From an uncultured Desulfobacter sp. (GTDB taxonomy: Bacteria; Desulfobacterota; Desulfobacteria; Desulfobacterales; Desulfobacteraceae), in the NCBI RefSeq assembly GCF_963664415.1, contig NZ_OY761445.1:62001-126000 (forward strand): a stretch of 64,000 nt of DNA, given 5' to 3'. Both the position numbers and the translations under genes were made by a program. The notes beneath the pieces were generated by a model that saw only the letters and a program-made list of their open reading frames with translations, made no database searches and was not told the DNA's origin. This document shows, in pieces, positions 9,613 to 15,818 of this stretch (position 1 is the first letter of the stretch; each line of letters begins with the position of its first letter).

Positions 9613-9672
9613 CGTGAAAGAAATACGCGATAAGGCAAGAGAATTGATGGATGGTTTTTGTCGGGTCTGTCC
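9613..9672 (+). pseudogene. Possible N-terminal scrap of an FMN-dependent alpha-hydroxy-acid dehydrogenase
   Basis: In one frame the bases read VKEIRDKARELMDGFCRVCP, which resembles the N-terminus of a bacterial lactate-oxidase-like flavoprotein (typically followed by a second Cys pair). Homology stops abruptly at about 9672, where sequence resembling an HD-domain gene begins, and a stop follows two codons later. This looks like a deletion junction. The identification rests on about 20 residues remembered from the family, so it is tentative. Confidence 0.35.
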
Positions 9673-10122
9673 CAGAATTTAGCTCACCTTAGTATGGTCA
9701 GTATGGAGATTATCGCCGCTTTAAATCATGAATCCGATATGAATGGGAATTTGGCAGTGCAAGCTGCGATCCTCCATGACACCATTGAAGATACCGATAC
9801 CACTTATGATGAACTGTTCTCCGAATTCGGACAGCCTGTTGCAGATGGTGTTCTTGCGCTCACTAAAGACGAGGCTATCGAAAAACAGCATCAAATGTCA
9901 GACAGCCTAAGAAGGATAAAACGCCAACCCATAGAAATATGGATGGTCAAACTGGCTGACAGGATAACCAACCTTCAGATGCCACCGGCCAACTGGACAA
10001 TAGAGAAAAGGAGAAATTACCTGGATCAGGCCAGATTAATTTGGGAGGAATTAAAATCCGGCAATAAATTCTTGTCAACCCGCTTGAACGAAAAGATACA
10101 GGTATATCAATTATATATTTGA
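9658..10122 (+). pseudogene. 5'-truncated HD-domain (p)ppGpp hydrolase-like gene
   Basis: The 154-codon frame contains the metal-binding HD core AAILHDTIEDTDTTYDELF and LADRITNL, typical of RelA/SpoT- or MESH1-like hydrolases. The usual N-terminal helix with the first metal-ligand His (in an AHxGQ-type motif) is missing. The homologous sequence begins at AHLSMVSMEI, just after the junction at about 9672. The Met at 9658 lies in unrelated sequence and has no good ribosome site. It is probably a non-functional remnant, although a truncated protein could still be made. Confidence 0.6.
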
Positions 10123-10204
10123 CAAAGGCCGGCAGGTGCCTCACTTAATATATTCGTTTTGTCATAGTGTAATTTACGGCGGGCACTCTATATGATCACC
10201 TTTG

Positions 10205-10315
10205 TTTCGGCAATTGTGTTCTGGGGATGAAAATTTTAACCACGAGTCTATAATATCTTATTGGATTTACGTCCTTCTTATAGCTCAGAATTAAAATTTT
10301 CATCCGCCGCCGAAA
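10205..10315. repeat. Imperfect inverted-repeat element with AAAATTTTAA arms
   Basis: TTTCGGC (10205) pairs with GCCGAAA (10309), and GGATGAAAATTTTAA (10225-10239) pairs perfectly with its complement at 10291-10305. It lies in the gap between the HD-gene remnant and the 3' end of the MamK-like gene. A related arrangement (GGGTAAAAATTTTAATCC and GGTTAAAATTTCCACC) occurs at 15612-15754. Confidence 0.6.
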
Positions 10316-10344
10316 TCAAGGCAAAAGGCTATTTGGGGTTGGCG

Positions 10345-11412
10345 CTAACTGGATTGCCAATACTCTTCCGGCATATCTTGGGCCAGAGCCAGGGCACCAT
10401 CAGCACCGGCATAAAGGGGATCTTCAATTATATGTACCTTGCATGGGCCATATTCCTTTAACACCTTTTCAATATGCTCTTTTATGCCTCTAATCTGGCT
10501 GCCGCCACCGGCCAGAATAATATTATTACGTACCATTTTCTGGAATTCGGGATCAAAATCAGCAATTAACTCCAACATCGTCTCTGTGAGACCCGGCAAA
10601 ATACTTTCACAAGCACGTTTCATCTCTTCTGTGATGTTGTGCTTAATAGGTTTTCCATCAACCGGGATATCTACGGTCACGGTTTCGGGCGGATCTCCCA
10701 CAAAACTATACTGCTCCTTGAAATGGCGAACCATATTTATGGTGAAATTAGCTTCAGGATAGCTTTCGCTTAGATATGTCTCAAGTTGGCTGTCAATATA
10801 ATCTCCAGCCATCAAAACGGTTTTCTGATCTTCTTCGGAAGGCATGGTGCCGTGCATGATGCAAAAATCCATAGTGCCTGCGCCGATATCAATAACCATG
10901 GAATTGTTCAGCTCGTTGATCCCGTAGGCGACAGAAAATGGCTCTGACACGACCATGATCGCATCTGAAAAATCTGACAGCAGCCGTTTGATCGCCATTT
11001 TATTCTCTTTGAACGATTCGGACGGCACCCCCACAATAATACGTAGGTCTGACGCTTCATAATCTTGTGTTCGGGCAACGTCGATTAAACATCCAACAAG
11101 TTCTTTTACTGCTGATTCACTTAATTCCGATCCATCCTTGATTACCCCACGCTCCAATGGCCGGCAAAGATTCAGGGACAGGCGGTTTTTTAGCGCGTCA
11201 TCTCCGAATAACACTCTTTTACCAAGCATCTTTTGAGCAACAAAATCTTTGGGCCAACCTACGTAGCTTTCCACCCAATCTTTTTTGCTGTTACTGGCGG
11301 ACATGGCACTTCTTGATGTACCTAGATCAATGCCGATATTCAGACTTTGCATTGGATCTTTTTTTTTGGTTTTTGGCGTAGGGTCATTCCCCTCATTAGC
11401 TTTACTGGTCAT
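10345..11412 (-). CDS. MamK-like actin filament protein
   Basis: The 355-residue protein has phosphate-1 loop GIDLGTS (27-33), phosphate-2 loop VIDIGAGTMD (173-182) and adenosine loop IILAGGGSQIRG (288-299). Beyond generic actin motifs it matches MamK as I remember it along its length: YVGWPKDFVAQKMLGKR, IIVGVPSES, VVSEPFSVAYG, FKEQYSFVG and the terminal LAQDMPEEYW. MamK forms the filament that positions magnetosomes. No magnetosome genes (mamA, B, E, M, P, Q) are in the window. A 20-residue Lys-rich N-terminal extension precedes the core. The start overlaps the amidase stop as ATGA and has an AGGAG site inside the amidase gene, so the pair is one translationally coupled operon. It could instead be a MamK-like cytoskeletal actin with another cargo. 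Confidence 0.85.
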   Translation of the reverse strand: MTSKANEGNDPTPKTKKKDPMQSLNIGIDLGTSRSAMSASNSKKDWVESYVGWPKDFVAQKMLGKRVLFGDDALKNRLSLNLCRPLERGVIKDGSELSESAVKELVGCLIDVARTQDYEASDLRIIVGVPSESFKENKMAIKRLLSDFSDAIMVVSEPFSVAYGINELNNSMVIDIGAGTMDFCIMHGTMPSEEDQKTVLMAGDYIDSQLETYLSESYPEANFTINMVRHFKEQYSFVGDPPETVTVDIPVDGKPIKHNITEEMKRACESILPGLTETMLELIADFDPEFQKMVRNNIILAGGGSQIRGIKEHIEKVLKEYGPCKVHIIEDPLYAGADGALALAQDMPEEYWQSS

Positions 11413-12566
11413 TGCTGAATTCTCCTGTCTGAAATTATCGTATTTTGCATCTCCAAGTAGGCAGTGATACCTTCTTTAAGGTAATCGGCGATATCAGAGC
11501 GATAGTTTACCGATGCCAATTTAGCTTCCTGCTCTAGTTTTGAAATGCATGAAATTTCTACCAATACACTGGGTACTCCAGTTTGAGAAAGTACTACGAA
11601 CGGCGCCATTTTGATGCCTATGTTAAGAACCTGGGCATCTTGACGTTTTATGTTTTTATACAAGCTGCCCTGTATTAGTTTTGCAAGTTTAGCCGATTCT
11701 TGACGTTTCAACGTATTTTCAAAATCTGCAAGAATTAAATCAAGCTCTGCCAAGCTAAAATGGGATCCTGAATTTTCTAATTCAGCCAAGCGCAACGTTT
11801 CAGAGCTTCTTGGCGCGCCAAAGTAATAGGTCTCAATAATATTAACGGATTTATTGGGCAATGCATTAACATGTATAGAAACAAACAGATCCGCATTATT
11901 TCCTTTAGCAAAGGCAACGCGGTCAGCTAATGATAGTGTTATATCTTCATTTCGGGTCAGCAATACATTGAATTGCTTTAATTTGTCTAAACGGTCCTTG
12001 AGTTTGATGGAGACATCAAGGGTAATTTCTTTTTCCATAGTGCCGTTAGCACCAATGGCACCAGGGTCGCGACCACCGTGTCCGGGATCGATAACAACTG
12101 TTTTAACGCCCAATCCGAATAAAGATGATAACTCAATATTTTTATACTCATCAAGTAACAAATTAAAGTCATTGAGTGATAATTGGGTTCCTGTCCACTC
12201 TATAATCCATCTCGGGATGGTACTTAAGGCGGTGTCCTTTGTATACATGGCCAAGTCGGCTTGTTCATCTGCTTTTTTTGCAAAAGAGGCTGTTATACGT
12301 GTAGGCTGTTTTTTTGTGTTATGTATATCCGGCACATTATAAATCCCAGTGGATAGATTTTTGCTGAACAGTTGTATTAAGAGTATATTTAAAAGGATCA
12401 GCAACATGGCTGTTTTTCTAATTTTTAAAGATCTAAGAAAAACTCGTCGGACTTTTTTCTGTCGATTGAACGACTTTTTAGTGATCATGTGCTGATTTTC
12501 CAGATATACATCTCTAAGTATTTCAGCTCTGGAATCAGCATCATGTTTGCAGTCGAGTTGAGCCAT
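11409..12566 (-). CDS. Membrane-anchored N-acetylmuramoyl-L-alanine amidase (Amidase_3)
   Basis: The 385-residue protein starts with about 50 basic cytoplasmic residues, a single membrane anchor (53-68, MLLILLNILLIQLF) and a linker of about 90 residues, then a zinc amidase domain from about 154. Visible zinc and catalytic residues are H163 in VVIDPGHGGRDPGA, E178 in TMEKEI, H232 in VSIHVNA and E337 in VLVEISC. It should cleave the amide between MurNAc and L-Ala in the periplasm. Instead of a cleaved signal peptide it keeps a type II anchor and a cytoplasmic tail. It is the first gene of an operon with the MamK-like actin. A family R repeat sits 16 nt before the ATG. A second Met at residue 27 is possible. 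Confidence 0.9.
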   Translation of the reverse strand: MAQLDCKHDADSRAEILRDVYLENQHMITKKSFNRQKKVRRVFLRSLKIRKTAMLLILLNILLIQLFSKNLSTGIYNVPDIHNTKKQPTRITASFAKKADEQADLAMYTKDTALSTIPRWIIEWTGTQLSLNDFNLLLDEYKNIELSSLFGLGVKTVVIDPGHGGRDPGAIGANGTMEKEITLDVSIKLKDRLDKLKQFNVLLTRNEDITLSLADRVAFAKGNNADLFVSIHVNALPNKSVNIIETYYFGAPRSSETLRLAELENSGSHFSLAELDLILADFENTLKRQESAKLAKLIQGSLYKNIKRQDAQVLNIGIKMAPFVVLSQTGVPSVLVEISCISKLEQEAKLASVNYRSDIADYLKEGITAYLEMQNTIISDRRIQQ

Positions 12567-12581
12567 AAAACCTTTCCGCTA

Positions 12582-12632
12582 ACGGCCATGGGCCGACCTA
12601 TCCTATCAAGTGCCCAGGTTAAACCCACAATA
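12582..12632 (-). repeat. Family R element, copy 1 (upstream of amidase-mamK operon)
   Basis: Read on the minus strand, it contains CGGCC-CAT-GGCCG, a perfect 5-bp hairpin, preceded by a weaker version of the central hairpin and the TTGATAG loop. It ends 16 nt before the amidase start. The upstream hairpin found in full copies is poorly conserved here. Confidence 0.7.
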
Positions 12633-12836
12633 AACAATAAAATAATTCAACAAGTTAGCTCTTGACTATCAATATTTAGATAAAATATCACCTATCGAGA
12701 TAATACTTTTTGATTTTATTTGTTTTATCGTATTCAGTTTATGCCCGAAGTAGTTGAATCACCTGCAAATCAAAAGGTGGCGAAACAAGATCTGTAAACA
12801 AGGCAATATTAAGTTGTATTATATCAAAACTATATA

Positions 12837-12873
12837 CGAAAAAAAAATTTTAAATATTAAAATTTTTTTTTCG
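12837..12873. repeat. 37-bp A/T palindrome, 17-bp arms
   Basis: CG, nine A, TTTTAA, a 3-base centre ATA, then the exact complement ending in nine T and CG. It lies in the divergent gap between the amidase and cmoA. It can form a long hairpin or a bent, easily melted region. The wider 12567-12943 gap otherwise holds only family R copy 1. Confidence 0.8.
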
Positions 12874-12943
12874 AGGCTGTAGTGGTCGCTTGCACAAAGC
12901 TTGCGGATGGTGTATAGATGCCCGGATTAAAACGGACGGTATT

Positions 12944-13669
12944 ATGTATAAAGACAGGGTATTTGCAGAAAAACTAACCACAATCACACCTTTCAGGTTC
13001 AACGAAAAAGTCGCCCGGGTATTTGACGATATGCTGGTCAGATCCGTACCGTTGTACGGTGAAGTGCTTAAACAGCAGGCAAGAATTGCCATGCAGTTTT
13101 ATCAAAACGGAACCCGGATATTTGACCTGGGGTGCTCCCATGGCAATTTTGGTGTTTTGCTTCTCGACTGCTTTGGTGAAACAGCATTTAAGATGACGGG
13201 TGTTGACAGTTCCTGGCCCATGATCCAGCGGTTTAAAAAGAGGCTTTGCGTCCATGACAGCCAGGGCTGCATAGAACTTGCCTGTGCCTGCATGGAAGAT
13301 ATTGTGATTGCAAACGCATCTGTGGTGGTTATCAATCTGACCTTGCAGTTTCTTGATTCCGACAAACGGGACACGCTTATTCAATCCGCCTTTGACGGCC
13401 TTTGCCAAGGCGGTATATTGCTGCTTACGGAAAAGACCGTTCACCCTGATCCGCAATTGAATGCCCTGGAACAGGAATATTATCATCAGTTTAAAAGGGA
13501 AAACGGATATACGGACCTTGAGATCAGTCAGAAACGGGATGCCCTGGAACGGGTGCTGGTTCCCGAGACCGTGGCCGAACATGAACACCGGATCCAGAAG
13601 GCCGGCTTTGATTGCTTCAATGTTTGGCTCAAGTGGTTCAATTTTACATCTATGATCGCTGTCAAATAG
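12944..13669 (+). CDS. cmoA: Carboxy-S-adenosyl-L-methionine synthase
   Basis: The 241-residue product (ATG at 12944; an in-frame ATG at 12890 would add 18 unrelated residues) matches CmoA: FNEKVARVFDDMLVRSVP, SAM loop IFDLGCSHGNFG, VVVINLTLQFL, FKRENGYTDLEISQKR and the C-terminal WFNFTSMIAVK. CmoA makes carboxy-SAM from SAM and prephenate. CmoB then uses it to form 5-oxyacetyluridine at tRNA position 34. The TAG stop is the first three bases of a family E palindromic repeat. cmoB follows 146 bases downstream on the same strand. Confidence 0.95.
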   Translation: MYKDRVFAEKLTTITPFRFNEKVARVFDDMLVRSVPLYGEVLKQQARIAMQFYQNGTRIFDLGCSHGNFGVLLLDCFGETAFKMTGVDSSWPMIQRFKKRLCVHDSQGCIELACACMEDIVIANASVVVINLTLQFLDSDKRDTLIQSAFDGLCQGGILLLTEKTVHPDPQLNALEQEYYHQFKRENGYTDLEISQKRDALERVLVPETVAEHEHRIQKAGFDCFNVWLKWFNFTSMIAVK

Positions 13670-13794
13670 TGTTTGAACAAAAAGTCACTTATCTGCGGCG
13701 TTGCAGAAAAATTTGCAATCTTCACATACGTAAGTATGCTCCGGTTACAAATTTTTCTGCGCCTTGCATATAGGCAACTTTTTGTCCAGACACC
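13667..13794 (+). repeat. Family E palindromic element, copy 1 (cmoA-cmoB gap)
   Basis: Arms of about 50 bp (AGTGTTTGAACAAAAAGTCA and the complement of GGTGTCTGGACAAAAAGTTG) enclose a conserved centre which on the minus strand reads CCGGAGCATAC then GTATGTGAAGATTGCA, with its own small hairpin. The outer end supplies the cmoA stop codon (TAG). The other end is 21 nt before cmoB. Confidence 0.88.
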
Positions 13795-13815
13795 GACTGT
13801 CATTCGGGCAATAAT

Positions 13816-14796
13816 ATGGAACATTTTTTAGAAAATTACGGACACCTGGGATGGGGTAAATGGTATGATGCCCTGGAAAAATTGGTTAAAAATAAACGGG
13901 CCTTTCTTGATTCTGCCGGGGGAAACTTTGAAAAGTTTAAAGGCGTGGTTGACGATCTGCCCAAAATTTGTCCCCGCACCGTTGATATATCATCTGATTT
14001 ATCCGCAAAGGCTATCAGCATCGGGCAGCCAGACCAGGTTTCACCCGATGACAAGGAGAGGCTTTACAACGGCCTTGCCAATTTAAGTCCCTGGAGAAAG
14101 GGGCCGTTTAACTTTTTTGGTGTTCACGTGGATTCCGAGTGGCAGTCCTGGATGAAATGGGAGCGTTTAGCCCCCTATCTGCCCAACCTTAAAAACAAAA
14201 AAATATTGGATATCGGTTCAAGCAACGGTTATTACATGTTTAAAATGGCGGAGCAAGAGCCCATGTTTGCGTTGGGCCTTGAACCCCAAAGTGCCTTTTA
14301 TTATCAGTATTGTGCGGCTCAAAAATATCTCAATTTGAAAAACGTATTTTGTCTGCAGGCCACTTACAAAGATCTGCCGGCTATGAACCGTTTTTTTGAT
14401 CTGGTGTTGTGCATGGGCATTTTGTACCACCGCAAATCCCCGGTGGAGATGCTCAGGCAGATCCATGACAGCCTTGCACCGGGCGGCCAGGTGGTTGTGG
14501 AAAACCTGGTGATCCGGGGGGAAAACAATTCTTGTCTGTTCCCTTTTGACCGGTACGCTAAAATGCGCAATGTGTTTTTTATTCCTGATCTGTCTGCCAT
14601 GGAAGCCTGGCTTTTCCGGGCGGGATTTTCACATATCAGGTGCGTGGATATAACAGATACCACCCTTGAAGAGCAGCGCAAGACACCATGGATTCAAACA
14701 GAATCTCTTGAAGATTTTCTGGATCCCCATGATCCGTCAAAAACCGTTGAAGGCTATCCGGCGCCCGTTAGAGCTGTTTTTATGGCAACGGCCTAA
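13816..14796 (+). CDS. cmoB: tRNA U34 carboxymethyltransferase
   Basis: The 326-residue protein has the CmoB signature: LSPWRKGPFNFFGVHVDSEW, MKWERLAPYL, SAM-binding KILDIGSSNGYYMFKMAE, FDLVLCMGILYHRKSP and PFDRYAKMRNVFFIPD. It transfers the carboxymethyl group of carboxy-SAM to 5-hydroxyuridine at the wobble position of tRNAs. The length matches the family (about 320). It follows cmoA, separated only by a family E repeat, so the pair probably stays one transcript unless the repeat terminates. Its stop overlaps the stop of the convergent phosphatase-like gene by four bases. Confidence 0.95.
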   Translation: MEHFLENYGHLGWGKWYDALEKLVKNKRAFLDSAGGNFEKFKGVVDDLPKICPRTVDISSDLSAKAISIGQPDQVSPDDKERLYNGLANLSPWRKGPFNFFGVHVDSEWQSWMKWERLAPYLPNLKNKKILDIGSSNGYYMFKMAEQEPMFALGLEPQSAFYYQYCAAQKYLNLKNVFCLQATYKDLPAMNRFFDLVLCMGILYHRKSPVEMLRQIHDSLAPGGQVVVENLVIRGENNSCLFPFDRYAKMRNVFFIPDLSAMEAWLFRAGFSHIRCVDITDTTLEEQRKTPWIQTESLEDFLDPHDPSKTVEGYPAPVRAVFMATA

Positions 14797-15479
14797 GAGA
14801 TTTCCACCGGATCAAGTTGTCTGGCTGCGGCAAAAATCCGATCCCCTTTTTCAAAGAATGCCACGGCATCCAGGTATCCGGCATCCAGGGCATTTTCATG
14901 GGGAAGTCCAAGCTTGAAATATTTGACGGGAAAAATATTCCAGTCATGGGTCACGCACACTGCGGCCTGTCCGGGGGAAAGATCTTTGAGCCTTGACACC
15001 ATAAAATCGGTAATCCGGTTGGCCGTTACCTCAGGATCAAGCATAATTGATTCATCAATGGTTTTGTCAAACCAGTCTTTTACGAATTGAGTGGAACCTG
15101 TTTTTATCAACATATTTGTGGCGGTGATAATATCTTTGACATAAAAAGGCGTTAAAGCCGTATTAATCGTATTGTGGGGCAGATCCTTATTTGAGACGCA
15201 GGTAAATCCTTTATCAATGAGGTAGGCGGTTTCAATGCACCGGCCAAAATGGCTGGAAAACAGCACCGGCGTTAAATCCAAAGGAAAGAATTTGCCGAGA
15301 TCAAAGGCATATTGCTTGCCAGGATCATTAAGTCCCATAAAAGGTTCAAGCCGCGGGTTGTCCGAGTATTGTCTGTCCGAGTGGCGTATAATTAAAGAGA
15401 TCCGGTCAACACCCTGCCCAAGCAGGTCTCTGACCAGGTCAATGGTGTGCTGGGACCGAAGTTTATATTTAGTTTCCAT
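14793..15479 (-). CDS. Histidine phosphatase superfamily protein
   Basis: The 228-residue protein has an N-terminal phosphatase motif ISLIIRHSDRQYS (RH at 32-33, with Ser instead of the usual Gly after it), SSHFGRCIETAYLI resembling the second conserved Arg/Glu region, and the second catalytic-type His in AVCVTHDWN. This is the acid phosphatase or phosphoglycerate-mutase-like fold. The substrate is unknown. It is a single gene, convergent with cmoB. Confidence 0.7.
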   Translation of the reverse strand: METKYKLRSQHTIDLVRDLLGQGVDRISLIIRHSDRQYSDNPRLEPFMGLNDPGKQYAFDLGKFFPLDLTPVLFSSHFGRCIETAYLIDKGFTCVSNKDLPHNTINTALTPFYVKDIITATNMLIKTGSTQFVKDWFDKTIDESIMLDPEVTANRITDFMVSRLKDLSPGQAAVCVTHDWNIFPVKYFKLGLPHENALDAGYLDAVAFFEKGDRIFAAARQLDPVEIS

Positions 15480-15610
15480 GTAATCTCCCAGGAGTGTGCA
15501 AAACGGTTCGTTAAACTCCGCAACAGTGTTATGCTTTTGAAATTTATTGAATAGATTTCTTACTCTATGATATATGACCTGTCAACACAGGCCTGCCCCA
15601 GGCAGTCACA

Positions 15611-15755
15611 TAGTGCCCGAACGAAAACTGTAAATTTTGCCGATTACTTCGTTGGGTAAAAATTTTAATCCTCGAAATATTCAATATATGTCTGTGGTTA
15701 AAATTTCCACCCGCCTTGTACTCGACAAAATTTCCAGGCTTTCGTTCAGACACTA
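15611..15755. repeat. Imperfect palindromic element related to families E and AAAATTTTAA
   Basis: The ends read TAGTGCCCGAACGAAAAC and the complement of TAGTGTCTGAACGAAAGC, close to the tips of family E elements. The interior carries GGGTAAAAATTTTAATCC and GGTTAAAATTTCCACCC, close to the element at 10205-10315. It fills most of the 328-bp gap between the phosphatase start and the helicase. Confidence 0.7.
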
Positions 15756-15773
15756 CATATAAAGGAAGTCAAT

Positions 15774-15818
15774 ATGGCAAAACCCATCAGCGTCGTCGGT
15801 AAATCTTGTGGGGATTGA
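15774..15818 (+). other. Possible 14-codon leader ORF overlapping the helicase start
   Basis: An ATG at 15774 with a good AAGGAAG site opens MAKPISVVGKSCGD and stops at 15818. It overlaps the GTG proposed for the helicase in another frame. It may be a leader peptide that couples translation, or the trace of a frameshift at the helicase N-terminus. Confidence 0.35.

Noticed and set aside
9433..9633. 66-codon frame after the LuxR-type regulator
   Set aside because: No ribosome site and no recognised domain; reported only as possible debris.
10330..10360. Sigma54-like TTGGC...TTGCC spacing
   Set aside because: The distance between the GG and GC elements is 13 rather than 10 bases, and it lies at a gene 3' end.
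10345..12566. Part of a magnetosome gene island
   Set aside because: Only the MamK-like gene is present. No other mam, mms or mad-type genes were recognised in 64 kb.
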